Shown piece after piece: positions 23,992 through 34,323 of a stretch of DNA of 41,508 nucleotides. Both the position numbers and the translations under genes were made by a program. The DNA lies in NCBI GenBank assembly GCA_022360715.1, contig JAKSCG010000158.1:1-41508 (forward strand), written 5' to 3'. This DNA comes from Halanaerobiales bacterium. Its GTDB lineage: Bacteria; Bacillota; Halanaerobiia; Halanaerobiales; DTU029. The first letter of the stretch is position 1. Every line of letters begins with the position of its first letter. The notes beneath the pieces are model-generated. The model was not told the DNA's origin and did not search any database. It was given only the letters and a program-made list of their open reading frames with translations.

Positions 23992-24076
23992 AAAACCTCC
24001 TAATTATATCCTTGTTATTTTTTTTCCACTGTTTACTATTCAACAATTATTCTCAAATTCCTGCTTAACTAAATCA

Positions 24077-26229
<2,153 letters not shown>

Positions 26230-26289
26230 TCAACAAACCTCCCGCCAACTAGTATTGTATTATTACCTGAACTGCTTGATTTAATTTAT

Positions 26290-27306
26290 TTAAAAAAGTG
26301 AGTTACCACCCTTTTTAATCTTTAAATGATTATTGGCCGCAATCGTAGCAATTCGTCCCCGTGGTGTTCTTTCAATAAAACCGAGCTGTAGTAAATACGG
26401 TTCGTAAACATCCTCGATTGTCTCGCATTCTTCACTAATTGCTGCGGCCATTGTATTTAAACCGACCGGACCACCGGCAAATTTGATAATAATCGTTTCC
26501 AACAGACGGTGATCGGTTTTATCCAGTCCCAGTTCATCGATTTCCAGTAATTGCAAAGCACGATCAACAACTTCCGGAGTAATATCCCCATCTGCTTTAA
26601 CCTGGGCATAATCCCGTACTCTCTTCAACAACCGGTTACAGATCCGCGGAGTCCCGCGTGACCGTCGGGCAATCTCCCGGGCTCCTTGCTCCGATATCGC
26701 AATGGCCAGCACCCGGGCTGAACGATTAATAATCCTGGCCAGTTCTTCCCCGTTATAGAATTCGAGCCGGTTAATCACACCAAAACGGTCGCGCAGCGGT
26801 GAACTTAACAGACCTACTCTGGTGGTTGCCCCAACTAGCGTAAAAGGAGACAGATCCAGTCTAACCGAGCGGGCACTGGGCCCTTTCCCAATTATTATAT
26901 CAAGCAAAAAATCCTCCATGGCCGGGTAGAGAACTTCTTCTACCACTTTATTTAAACGATGGATCTCATCAATAAAAAGGACATCATTAGGCTGGAGATT
27001 AGTTAAAATTGCCGCCAGGTCCCCCGGTCTTTCGATCGCCGGACCGGAAGTAGTATGGATATTAACATTTAATTCATTAGCGATAATATTGGCTAAAGAG
27101 GTTTTACCTAATCCCGGCGGTCCGTATAAGAGGACATGGTCTAACGACTCACCACGCCTGCTGGCTGCTTCAATAAAAATACTTAGTTTTTCCTTTGTTT
27201 TTTCCTGACCAATAAAATAGTCCAGTTTCTGTGGTCTGAGGTTCTGATCAAATAATAAATCCTCTTCATTCTTAGTGGCAGCTATGATCCGGTTATCATC
27301 CTTCAT
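26290..27306 (-). CDS. ruvB: Holliday junction branch-migration helicase RuvB
   Basis: The AAA+ motor that drives Holliday junction migration with RuvA. Walker A GPPGLGKT is at residues 62-69 and Walker B DEIH at 113-116. Sensor and arginine-finger regions are in [20 protein letters not shown]. The C-terminal winged helix ends with [14 protein letters not shown]. It has 338 residues, normal length. Its start overlaps the ruvA stop by four bases, so all three ruv genes are coupled. Confidence 0.97.
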   Translation of the reverse strand: MKDDNRIIAATKNEEDLLFDQNLRPQKLDYFIGQEKTKEKLSIFIEAASRRGESLDHVLLYGPPGLGKTSLANIIANELNVNIHTTSGPAIERPGDLAAILTNLQPNDVLFIDEIHRLNKVVEEVLYPAMEDFLLDIIIGKGPSARSVRLDLSPFTLVGATTRVGLLSSPLRDRFGVINRLEFYNGEELARIINRSARVLAIAISEQGAREIARRSRGTPRICNRLLKRVRDYAQVKADGDITPEVVDRALQLLEIDELGLDKTDHRLLETIIIKFAGGPVGLNTMAAAISEECETIEDVYEPYLLQLGFIERTPRGRIATIAANNHLKIKKGGNSLF

Positions 27307-27902
27307 GCTAAACTCCCCTTACCCAGATAAGATAACACCATCTTAATTTTATCTTCAATCCGCCGGTCCGGCTCGAGCTTAACCTTGCTCAGGGCATTTT
27401 CAATTTCCCGGATCGAATAACCCAGACTAAGTAAGGCATCATATAAAACCTGCTCATTCCTGGTGTTATCCAGTGCCGGTTTAAGTCCGCCGGCAAGCTT
27501 ATCAACCCTGCTTTTCAACTCCAGAATTAAACGCTGTGCCGTTTTTTGACCAATACCGGAGATTCCTTTCAAAACAGGTATATTCTCTGATAAAATCGCC
27601 TGAATAAACTGCTGATAATCCAGGGTTGATAAGATATTAAGGGCAGCTTTCGGCCCAATTCCGGTAATCCCCAGCAACATCATAAAAAGTTCCCTTGCGG
27701 CCATATCTCTAAAACCATATAGTGTTAAAGACTCTTCGCGGACGTATGTATAAATAAAAAGCTCAATCTTTTGGCCGAGTTCGGGCAGTCCTGCTGAATT
27801 AGTAACTTCTACATAATACCCTACCCCGGCAACATCAATAATAATCATATTCCCACTGGCCCAGACCAGTACTCCACTTAAATGCCCGATCACCTTATCC
27901 AC
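27303..27902 (-). CDS. ruvA: Holliday junction DNA-binding protein RuvA
   Basis: It forms the tetramer that holds the four-way junction flat for RuvB. It has 199 residues: an N-terminal OB domain (about 1-65; [16 protein letters not shown]), tandem helix-hairpin-helix motifs ([36 protein letters not shown]) and a C-terminal RuvB-binding domain. The start is GTG, overlapping the ruvC stop by eight bases. This is the same arrangement as at the rarA/yigZ junction. Confidence 0.96.
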   Translation of the reverse strand: MDKVIGHLSGVLVWASGNMIIIDVAGVGYYVEVTNSAGLPELGQKIELFIYTYVREESLTLYGFRDMAARELFMMLLGITGIGPKAALNILSTLDYQQFIQAILSENIPVLKGISGIGQKTAQRLILELKSRVDKLAGGLKPALDNTRNEQVLYDALLSLGYSIREIENALSKVKLEPDRRIEDKIKMVLSYLGKGSLA

Positions 27903-28386
27903 CCCATTTCCGATTCAAGCCCAGGCTGTTACCGTGACAAAGGGCCACTGCCAGAGCATCTGCCGCATCGTCCGGTGTGGGGATTTCATCCAGTTTCAGC
28001 AAGATTTTAACCATCTGTTGCACCTGATTTTTCTCGGCCCGACCATATCCCACTACCGCCTGTTTAACTTGCAATGGGGTATATTCAGCTATGGGCAAAT
28101 TAGCCTGGGCTCCGGTTAATAAAATAACCCCCCGGGCCTGTCCGACCCGAATTGCTGTCTTTACATTTTTACTGAAGTATAGTTCTTCTACCGCCATCAC
28201 ATCAGGTTTGTGTTTTTTAATATAATCAAGCAACCAGCTATAGATATGCTGCAATCTTTCCGTATTACTGGACTCGGTCGATGTACTTATTACTCCGTAA
28301 TCACCAACCAGGTAATGATGATCCCTTTTCTCAAGCAGTGAATACCCTACTATGGCCAGACCGGGATCAATCCCTAAAATTAACAC
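27895..28386 (-). CDS. ruvC: Holliday junction resolvase RuvC
   Basis: The endonuclease that cuts Holliday junctions. Four acidic catalytic residues are in place: Asp7 (LGIDPGL), Glu67 (AVEELYF), Asp140 and Asp143 (DDAADALAVALCH). It has 163 residues. RuvC is typical of Clostridia, while Bacilli use RecU, which helps place the organism. First of the ruvC-ruvA-ruvB set, it follows the BofC-domain gene by about 70 bases. Confidence 0.96.
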   Translation of the reverse strand: MLILGIDPGLAIVGYSLLEKRDHHYLVGDYGVISTSTESSNTERLQHIYSWLLDYIKKHKPDVMAVEELYFSKNVKTAIRVGQARGVILLTGAQANLPIAEYTPLQVKQAVVGYGRAEKNQVQQMVKILLKLDEIPTPDDAADALAVALCHGNSLGLNRKWGG

Positions 28387-28454
28387 AAAACCACCCCATA
28401 ACTAATATCGGTAATATCCTGCCGCCAATAAGGGTATGACAAGATATTTTTAAC

Positions 28455-29135
28455 TTAATCATCAATACTAACCAGGCCTTCCAGGATCGACAAGAGTTCT
28501 TCCTGGGAGTAAATCTCAACACCTTGTTCCAGGGCTTTTTGTTCACTTAATGGTAATTCTTCAACAGATATATCAGTCATCTTCATCAGATATTTTTGCC
28601 CGGATTGTCCATAAAAAATGGCAACACGACCATCTTTAATACCCAGGTGCATAGTTTCTTTATCGGCCGCAGTTAGATCATCAACCTCTTGATATAAGAT
28701 GAGTGCCTCGCTAAAGTCATGAAATTTGACCTGCCATTCATTGGCGATTGCAATGAGGTCTTCCGGCGATAACCCGACAAATGAATCAGGCATACTGGTG
28801 ATCCGTTGAACTAACTGTTCGCTCCCTTTATAATAAGTCTGAATAATTAGCGGAGTATTGGAGGAAATTAAATCCTTGTTGGTCAATGAACGAAAATCTA
28901 TGAGCAACCGATTATTCTTAAGCAGTCTCGCTTGTTTATCCCTGGCCCGCTCTTCCACTAAGGCAATTGAACGAGCCATATCCTCCGGTAATGTTGATAA
29001 TCTGACCGGTGGAATTAAAAAAGAATCATTATTATTATCTTGAACCCGGAGCATTGACTGATTCCAGATTAAAATGATCGTAATGATGACAATTACAACC
29101 AGCAAAACCTGTTTTTTTCGACCCTTAATCATCAT
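28455..29135 (-). CDS. BofC C-terminal domain protein
   Basis: A 226-residue protein with one N-terminal membrane helix (about residues 8-25) and an extracytoplasmic body. The last 60 residues match the BofC C-terminal domain: LGIKDGRVAIFYG, then MTDISVEELPLSEQKALEQG and EIYSQEELLSILEGL. In Bacillus, BofC sits in the space between the two membranes of the developing spore and restrains the SpoIVB protease. The location next to ruvA is the Bacillus bofC location, supporting the match. Whether this organism sporulates is not shown here. I chose ATG 29135, since the ATG two codons earlier abuts the CAGGAG site. Confidence 0.8.
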   Translation of the reverse strand: MMIKGRKKQVLLVVIVIITIILIWNQSMLRVQDNNNDSFLIPPVRLSTLPEDMARSIALVEERARDKQARLLKNNRLLIDFRSLTNKDLISSNTPLIIQTYYKGSEQLVQRITSMPDSFVGLSPEDLIAIANEWQVKFHDFSEALILYQEVDDLTAADKETMHLGIKDGRVAIFYGQSGQKYLMKMTDISVEELPLSEQKALEQGVEIYSQEELLSILEGLVSIDD

Positions 29136-29180
29136 ACCCATCTCCTGTATATTCTTTAGTTATATCTTAACCATATTACC

Positions 29181-29215
29181 AAAAAATATACAAAAGACAC
29201 TTAAAAACAGTGTCT
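29181..29215 (-). terminator. terminator after yebC
   Basis: On the minus strand the 7-bp perfect stem AGACACT/AGTGTCT with a 7-base loop is followed by TTTTGTATATTTTTT. It lies just past the yebC stop and separates that unit from the BofC-ruv genes. Confidence 0.8.
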
Positions 29216-29217
29216 GC

Positions 29218-29982
29218 TTAATCAGTTTCCTCATTAATCTCCGCCATAATCTGTTCCGGTATATCAAAATTGGAATAGACTTCTTGAACATCATCATGTT
29301 CAGTCAGGACATCAATTAATTTTAAGTTTTTTTTAGCAGTTGCTTTATCAAGTGTAATCGTATTATCGGGAATTCTGGCTAGATCGGCCGCTAAAAATTT
29401 TAATCCGGTATCTTCCAGCTTTTTCCGGATATCCTCCAAATCAGTCGGAGCAGTATAGATAGTCATCAGATTGCCCTCGACCACTACATCCTCGGCACCA
29501 GCCTCCAGCGCTTCCATCATTAATTCATCTTCATCATAGGCATTAGCATCCAGGTCGACAATTAATTGCCCCCTGCGCTGGAACATCCAACCTACACAAC
29601 CGGATTCTCCCAGATTCCCGCCATGTTTTGATAAGATGTGCCTGATCTCTGCCGCCGTTCGGTTACGGCTATCACTCATTAACTCCAGAAACAAGGCAAC
29701 TCCGCCGGGCCCATAACCTTCATAGATAAATTTCTCATATTTAACACCCTCCAGGTCACCTGTTCCCCTTTTAATCGCTCGCTCAATATTATCATTAGGC
29801 ATGTTATTGTCTTTAGCCTTTTGAATTGCCAGCCTTAAATCTGCATTTATTTCAGGGTCCCCACCGCCCTCCCGGGCAGCCACCGCGATCATCTTACTAA
29901 ATTTGGAAAATAGATTGCCCTTTTTAGCATCTTCTCTGGACTTCCGATGTTTGATATTAGCCCATTTCGAATGACCAGCCAT
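29218..29982 (-). CDS. yebC: YebC/PmpR-family (TACO1-type) protein
   Basis: A 254-residue member of the YebC/TACO1 family. The N-terminal MAGHSKWANIKHRK signature and KFSKMIAVAAREGG are clear, and GGNLGESGCVGWMF marks the middle domain. The family was first described as transcription regulators. Newer work ties some members to translation of proline-rich stretches, so the label should be broad. AAGGAGG lies eight bases before the ATG. It forms a one-gene unit with its own promoter and terminator, just upstream of bofC-ruvC as in many Firmicutes. Confidence 0.94.
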   Translation of the reverse strand: MAGHSKWANIKHRKSREDAKKGNLFSKFSKMIAVAAREGGGDPEINADLRLAIQKAKDNNMPNDNIERAIKRGTGDLEGVKYEKFIYEGYGPGGVALFLELMSDSRNRTAAEIRHILSKHGGNLGESGCVGWMFQRRGQLIVDLDANAYDEDELMMEALEAGAEDVVVEGNLMTIYTAPTDLEDIRKKLEDTGLKFLAADLARIPDNTITLDKATAKKNLKLIDVLTEHDDVQEVYSNFDIPEQIMAEINEETD

Positions 29983-30017
29983 CTAATCATCCTCCTTTTT
30001 AAAATAGCTCGAATTTC

Positions 30018-30046
30018 ATTTTAACATAAAATTACCGGATTTTCAA
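30018..30046 (-). promoter_or_regulatory. yebC promoter
   Basis: TTGAAA (30041-30046), 17-nt spacer and TAAAAT (30018-30023) on the minus strand, about 35 bases before the yebC start. Confidence 0.75.
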
Positions 30047-30098
30047 TCACTTAAGAACATTAGTTTAGGGTATTTAGGATGAGCGACTCCTTAAATAA

Positions 30099-30141
30099 AA
30101 ATGTCAAGGAATATGGTATTAAAATCGCTTCCTTGACATTT
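30099..30141 (-). terminator. 13-bp perfect inverted repeat, probable terminator
   Basis: AAATGTCAAGGAA (30099-30111) and its exact reverse complement (30129-30141) flank a 17-base loop. On the minus strand the second arm runs into a T-rich stretch (ATTTTTATTTAAGG), so it probably ends the small two-gene operon at 30.2-30.6 kb. The loop is long for a terminator. Both arms contain TTGACA in one orientation, so an additional protein-binding or promoter role is possible. Confidence 0.55.
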
Positions 30142-30161
30142 CGAGATGAACTATTTTCTAT

Positions 30162-30377
30162 TTACTGTATTTTTTTCAGGTCTTTGATCACTGTCTCCAG
30201 TTTTTCCTTACCCTCTTCCTGCCACATTTTTAAAAACTGATTTAATTCTGCCAGGTCTTTCTCCCTTATTTCATCTTTGCCGTCTCCGGCAAAGGGATCT
30301 GCCGGGTCAACCCTTTTGATCAGGTTAATCGCTTTCTTTAAAGGATATTGGATCTTATAATAGATTTGATCAGTCAT
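30162..30377 (-). CDS. small hypothetical protein, second gene of a pair
   Basis: I do not recognise it. From the ATG at 30377 it is 71 residues (MTDQIYYKIQYPLKKAIN...), helical and strongly charged, with a conserved-looking centre VDPADPFAGDGKDE and a lysine-rich end. A longer frame to 30455 exists. However, the 30377 start overlaps the stop of the upstream gene by eight bases (ATGACTGA) and has GGTGG upstream, so it is the likelier start and shows coupling. No signal peptide or membrane segment is seen. Confidence 0.6.
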   Translation of the reverse strand: MTDQIYYKIQYPLKKAINLIKRVDPADPFAGDGKDEIREKDLAELNQFLKMWQEEGKEKLETVIKDLKKIQ

Positions 30378-30606
30378 CTTTACCACCCTCTGCCATTGTA
30401 TATACTTGTTCCGGTAACAAATCCCGAATTTTTGATAGTTTAGGGATGCCTTCATTATTCAAAAATCTTAAATACCCCTCCAGGGTTATAATCCGGTTAT
30501 CAAGTACTCGCTCACTTAATTGTATACCTTCAATATCAAATCCCTCTACTTTATTTAAGGCAGATTTCAAGGTATCTACAGCATCTAAAATATTCACTTT
30601 TTCCAT
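30370..30606 (-). CDS. small hypothetical protein, first gene of a pair
   Basis: Not recognised. It has 78 residues, acidic and mostly helical by composition (MEKVNILDAVDTLKSALNKV...), with no membrane segment and no cysteine. The start is well supported by GAGGTG about six bases upstream. It overlaps the next small gene by eight bases, so the two products are probably made together and may interact. The pair lies between a diguanylate cyclase gene and yebC, all on the same strand. Confidence 0.65.
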   Translation of the reverse strand: MEKVNILDAVDTLKSALNKVEGFDIEGIQLSERVLDNRIITLEGYLRFLNNEGIPKLSKIRDLLPEQVYTMAEGGKDD

Positions 30607-30636
30607 GTTAACACCTCATTTTATTTGTTATTTATT

Positions 30637-30667
30637 ATTATAATAATTTTTCCTAAAAATAATTCAA
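30637..30667 (-). promoter_or_regulatory. candidate promoter of the small two-gene operon
   Basis: A perfect TATAAT (30637-30642) lies 19 bases downstream of TTGAAT (30662-30667) on the minus strand. The spacing is a little long and the surroundings are very AT-rich, so this is tentative. It suggests the pair can be expressed apart from the cyclase gene. Confidence 0.4.
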
Positions 30668-30683
30668 TATTTTAGTTAAAATT

Positions 30684-32174
30684 TCATGCTACCACAACCC
30701 TATTTTTTCCATCATTTTTGGCCTGGTACAAAGACTGGTCAACCTGATTAATAAAAAATTCCTTGGTCCAACCCGATTGATAAACCGCTACCCCCATACT
30801 GACTGTAATATTCAAAATAATTTCCCCGTCTAAGACCATTTGGTTTTCAGCTACTGCTTTTTTTAATCTCTCCGCAAAATTAATGGCCCATTCTCGTTCT
30901 GTTTCCGGAAGTAAGATGACAAACTCCTCTCCACCATATCTGGCAACCAGGTCACCATCTCGGCAATAATGTTTCAAAAGATGTGAAAGCTCTTTTAAAA
31001 CTTGATCACCAACCAGATGACCGTAGTAATCATTTACTTTTTTAAAGTCATCAATATCAATCAAGATTAAGGACAACGGCATTTTACTTTTTTCTTCAAT
31101 CAATAAACTTAATACATTTTGAAAATAAGCATGATTAAAAAGATTGGTCAAACCGTCTCGCTTCGCCATATCTTCCTGTTTGCGGTACAAATTAGCATTT
31201 TGCAGGGCGATACTAAAATGATTAGCAAGAGATTCCAAGAAATTATTGCGAATGGTATTAAGGTGTTCCAGGGTTAGATCGAAAATATTAATTGATCCGT
31301 ATAATTCATTGCTTTTAAGAACCGGAAGAATGATAAATTGTAGTTTGTCCCCCAATTTAATCTCATTGGAAGGTAAGAGGTTAAGTAATTCCTGATCAGC
31401 AGTAGTAAAATCAGAGATCGATGTTTTCGTCCTGGTTAGTTCTCGATAAATACCCTCGTTTAAATTTATTACCACTTCTTTACTCTGATTAACAGTAGTA
31501 ATCAGGGCCCGCTGTTTTCGAGTAAAAATATCGTCAAACAGTTTATCGGTAAATACGGTGATCGAACAGGTTCTAAGACCAATTAAACCGACAATAGCAT
31601 CCAGGGTTAAATCGATCAATTTCTCAAAATCGAGGGTAGAGTTAACAAAATCACTTACACTCTGTAAAGTAATCAGTTCGGCTAAACGCTGTTCCATCTT
31701 ATCGTATAAGAGCTTTTTATTGATAATTACTGTCAGATACTTGGCAATTGTCATTAATAATTGAAAAGATAGACTATCTAAATTATAATCTCTGCCTCCA
31801 TAAAAAAATAAAATTCCCAGAAAATAATCGTCTTCAATTAAAGGCAAGAGTAAAACCCATTTCAATCCGTATCTTTCTTCCAGTTCATCGATAAAAGTAT
31901 TATTCTCATCTATTTCACTAAATAAAAACCGCTTATTATTTTTGAGCTGGTCGACCAGTTGTTGATTGACCTTAAATGACTCTGGTGTAACTTTCTCTTC
32001 GGTCATCAAAAAATTGAGCTGTTCTTTTTCGTTGAAGTATAGACCGGTTCCTTTTAGATTGAGCGTCTGCACTGCAAAAGAATGGATCGCCTGAAGAATC
32101 CCCCTGGTATCAGTAGATATATCTAGTGATAAGCAGAGACTTAAAAATTCATAAACAATTCCAATGTCTGACAT
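30684..32174 (-). CDS. GAF-GAF-GGDEF diguanylate cyclase
   Basis: A cytoplasmic enzyme of about 496 residues that should make cyclic di-GMP from two GTP. Two GAF-like sensory regions (about 15-160 and 165-335) are followed by a GGDEF domain. The active site is intact, RYGGEEF with GGEEF at 414-418, and DIDDFKKVNDYYGH is canonical. RDGD at 405-408, five residues before it, is the inhibitory I-site, so product feedback is likely. Ligands of the GAF domains are not evident. I chose ATG 32174, which has GGAGGGG five bases upstream, over a longer frame to 32201. It follows rnpB. Confidence 0.93.
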   Translation of the reverse strand: MSDIGIVYEFLSLCLSLDISTDTRGILQAIHSFAVQTLNLKGTGLYFNEKEQLNFLMTEEKVTPESFKVNQQLVDQLKNNKRFLFSEIDENNTFIDELEERYGLKWVLLLPLIEDDYFLGILFFYGGRDYNLDSLSFQLLMTIAKYLTVIINKKLLYDKMEQRLAELITLQSVSDFVNSTLDFEKLIDLTLDAIVGLIGLRTCSITVFTDKLFDDIFTRKQRALITTVNQSKEVVINLNEGIYRELTRTKTSISDFTTADQELLNLLPSNEIKLGDKLQFIILPVLKSNELYGSINIFDLTLEHLNTIRNNFLESLANHFSIALQNANLYRKQEDMAKRDGLTNLFNHAYFQNVLSLLIEEKSKMPLSLILIDIDDFKKVNDYYGHLVGDQVLKELSHLLKHYCRDGDLVARYGGEEFVILLPETEREWAINFAERLKKAVAENQMVLDGEIILNITVSMGVAVYQSGWTKEFFINQVDQSLYQAKNDGKNRVVVA

Positions 32175-32250
32175 TATTCCCCTCCAAATCTGATCAGGCA
32201 CAAAACAAGAGGTCCGGTGTCAGTTACATCCTGAATTAAGAATAAAAAGA

Positions 32251-32615
32251 AAATAGCATAAGCTGGCCGATAAGCCGAGTTCTGTCTAGGATGATCATCT
32301 ATCTAAGATATTAGTTGCCTGATATCTTTAGCGTCCTTACCCGGAGAATGGGCGGGCCACCCAATATTTCTCTCTATTTGGACTTTCTCCAGATGGGGTT
32401 TACCTAGCAGTCCAGTCACCTGAACCCTGGTAAGCTCTTACCTTACCTTTTCACCCTTACCTTTAAAAGTTGAACCTTCTAAAGGTGGTATATTTCTGTG
32501 GCACTTTCCTGGGAGTCGCCTCCACTGGATGTTATCCAGCACCCTGCCCTATGGAGCTCGGACTTTCCTCAGCTACTTATTGTAACCGCGATCATCTGGC
32601 CAACTTATACTATTT
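32251..32615 (-). ncRNA. rnpB: RNase P RNA, bacterial type A
   Basis: The catalytic RNA that trims the 5' ends of tRNA precursors. On the minus strand it shows the conserved GAGGAAAGTCCGAGCTCC, AGGGTGAAAAGGT, and near the 3' end GACAGAACTCGGCTTATCGGCC. The ends pair as helix P1: ATAAGTTGGCC on the 5' side with GGCCAGCTTAT on the 3' side. The pairing continues outward through AAATAG/CTATTT, giving about 18 pairs. T-rich sequence follows, so the long P1 may double as terminator. Length about 355-365 nt is normal for type A. The exact ends are estimated. Confidence 0.95.
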
Positions 32616-32631
32616 AGCTTACTCAATAGAT

Positions 32632-32660
32632 AGTATAACACCGGAAAAAACTAATGTCAA
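32632..32660 (-). promoter_or_regulatory. rnpB promoter
   Basis: Perfect TTGACA (32655-32660), 17-nt spacer and TATACT (32632-32637) on the minus strand, placing initiation near 32624, a few bases before the extended P1 helix. Confidence 0.88.
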
Positions 32661-32684
32661 GGTGCAGGTATTTTCGAGCAAATA

Positions 32685-32876
32685 CTAACTTCTGATCGCA
32701 CCCAATAAATCTTTATAAGTGTCCGGATCCATCCCTACTTCAGTTCGATGAAAGATCATATCTGTTCCTAACTTTTCAGCACATTCTTTACAAATTCTAG
32801 TTTCAGGGAGGACCTGAAGTCTTTCCGGATTAATTTGCCGACCGCATTTTAAACAGGTATGAAAAAAGAAGATCAT
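32685..32876 (-). CDS. DksA/TraR-type zinc-finger mini-protein
   Basis: A 63-residue protein from the ATG at 32876, with one C4 zinc finger: CLKCG then RLQVLPETRICKECAEKLG. The CxxCG...RL..P....C..C layout is that of the DksA/TraR finger, but the coiled-coil part that enters the polymerase channel is missing. It may be a degenerate relative or a general zinc ribbon. GGGAGGG lies about nine bases before the chosen start. A longer frame to 32915 would overlap the Nif3-like gene and read through the binding site. It sits between the Nif3-like gene and the rnpB promoter. Confidence 0.75.
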   Translation of the reverse strand: MIFFFHTCLKCGRQINPERLQVLPETRICKECAEKLGTDMIFHRTEVGMDPDTYKDLLGAIRS

Positions 32877-32899
32877 CCATAAATACCCTCCCATTTTTA

Positions 32900-34003
32900 T
32901 TAAAATACAGACCAAGGATTTGTATTAATCGTTGACCTGAATAGAGCAACATCACTCAATTTTCCCGTTAAATAATTATTAAGGAAATCCCTAACAATAA
33001 TCTCGGTTTCGTAATGGCCGGCCTCGACCAATCCCAGTTCAATCTGCTCAGCTAGTTGAGCATCATGATATTTTATATCTCCGGTAATATAGAGATCAGC
33101 CCCGGCATCACTGGCTGCCCGGATCAAATCGGCTCCGCTCCCACTACAGACAGCAACCCGTTCGATTATACGATCCCCACTCCCTACATATTTAACTGAA
33201 GGAAGAGCCAGTTTAGCTTTAATGAGCGGCAGGTAATCATCCAGCCGCAGTTTCTCTTTTAACCGGCCGATTCTGCCCAGACCGTACTGTTTCCCTTGAT
33301 TAGCCAGGGGATAAAGGTCATAGGCTACTTCCTCATAAGGGTGGGCCGCTAACATAGCTTTAATTACTACTTGCAAACTCCTCTCCGTTACAATCGTTTC
33401 AAAACGGATCTCCTCTACTTCGGTCAACTCATCCCTTTTTCCCAAAAAGGGATCACTAGCTGCTAAAGGTTTAAAAGTACCGGTCCCTTTACTCCGAAAA
33501 GAGGTATGACTATAATTACCGATGAATCCTGCCCCTGCTTCCCAAATAGCATCTTTTACCTGATGATAGTATTCCCGAGGAATAAAAACAACCAGCTTGT
33601 AATTCTGATCTTCAGTCATAATTTGCAGGGGTTGACATTTATCCAATCCGAGTAACTCGGCCAGATAATCATTTAAACCCGGTGCGGCTAGATCCAGATT
33701 GGTGTGGGCAGTATAAATATTAAGACCGGCTACAAGCGCTTGCTGTAAAATCTTCCCCAATTGATGCTGGGTATTAATCTTTTTAAGTGGCTGGAAAATC
33801 AAAGGATGATGAGTAATAATTAATTCACAGCTCTTTTCCAGAGCTTCTGTTACCACCTCTTCGGTTATTTCCAGCGCAAGCAAGACTCGCTTTACTTCCC
33901 GGGAATAATCACCGAGCAATAAACCGACATTATCCCAGTCATAAGCAAGTTCCTCCGGGGCCAGTTTGGCCAATACAGAAGTGATCGCTCTTACAGTTGC
34001 CAT
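32900..34003 (-). CDS. Nif3-like dinuclear metal-center protein
   Basis: A 367-residue member of the Nif3/YqfO family, annotated in places as GTP cyclohydrolase I type 2 although the activity is uncertain. The metal ligands are in LIITHHPLIF, TAHTNLDLA and, near the end, GHYETE. Between the halves lies the PII-like inserted domain (about residues 130-235) typical of Firmicutes YqfO. The gene stands downstream of rpoD, as in many Firmicutes, with the tRNA gene between. Confidence 0.92.
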   Translation of the reverse strand: MATVRAITSVLAKLAPEELAYDWDNVGLLLGDYSREVKRVLLALEITEEVVTEALEKSCELIITHHPLIFQPLKKINTQHQLGKILQQALVAGLNIYTAHTNLDLAAPGLNDYLAELLGLDKCQPLQIMTEDQNYKLVVFIPREYYHQVKDAIWEAGAGFIGNYSHTSFRSKGTGTFKPLAASDPFLGKRDELTEVEEIRFETIVTERSLQVVIKAMLAAHPYEEVAYDLYPLANQGKQYGLGRIGRLKEKLRLDDYLPLIKAKLALPSVKYVGSGDRIIERVAVCSGSGADLIRAASDAGADLYITGDIKYHDAQLAEQIELGLVEAGHYETEIIVRDFLNNYLTGKLSDVALFRSTINTNPWSVF

Positions 34004-34052
34004 TAATCTCCCTCCATTATTATATTCTTAACCAATTAAAGTGGTTACAATT

Positions 34053-34082
34053 AAAAAAACCCTGCTCTGTTTCAGAACAAGG
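34053..34082 (-). terminator. terminator after the tRNA gene
   Basis: On the minus strand CCTTGTTCTG-AAA-CAGAGCAGGG (10-bp stem with two G-U pairs) followed by TTTTTTT. It lies about 12 bases past the encoded CCA end of the tRNA. Confidence 0.9.
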
Positions 34083-34094
34083 CTGCTTTTTAAT

Positions 34095-34171
34095 TGGTGG
34101 GCCCACCAGGATTCGAACCTGGGACCAACCGGTTATGAGCCGGTTGCTCTGACCAACTGAGCTATGGGCCC
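34095..34171 (-). tRNA. tRNA with CAT anticodon, probably tRNA-Ile2
   Basis: A complete 77-base cloverleaf with encoded CCA. The acceptor stem GGGCCCA/TGGGCCC is followed by A73. The anticodon stem ACCGG/CCGGT encloses loop CTCATAA, and the T loop is TTCGAAT. The CAT anticodon fits elongator Met, initiator, or Ile2 with lysidine at C34. The first acceptor pair is G1-C72, so it is not an initiator. C4-G69 and C5-G68 are the pairs favoured by the lysidine enzyme TilS in known Ile2 tRNAs, and the Met tRNAs I recall differ there. That makes Ile2 more likely, but Met is not excluded. Confidence 0.93.
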
Positions 34172-34206
34172 ATTAGATCATATCGGATTTGTGCAAGGCA
34201 AGACAT

Positions 34207-34235
34207 ATTATATGATATTATAGCTTTGGGGTCAA
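34207..34235 (-). promoter_or_regulatory. promoter of the CAT tRNA gene
   Basis: TTGACC (34230-34235), 17-nt spacer and perfect TATAAT (34207-34212) on the minus strand, starting the transcript about 30 bases before the tRNA. The rest of the gap up to the rpoD stop at 34324 shows nothing clear. Confidence 0.85.
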
Positions 34236-34323
34236 TTAGCCTGAAACGTCTTAACCAACATCCTATGGCTATTATGTCATATAAACTGTCTATTACTAAG
34301 AAATACGCCTCATTACTTCTGGA

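Noticed and set aside
23998..24015. TATAAT just before the yajC ribosome binding site
   Set aside because: It would start the RNA only a few bases from AGGAGG and has no -35 at a workable distance.
26230..26289. preQ1 riboswitch before queA
   Set aside because: The gap is 60 bases and shows neither the small pseudoknot nor the A-rich tail expected.
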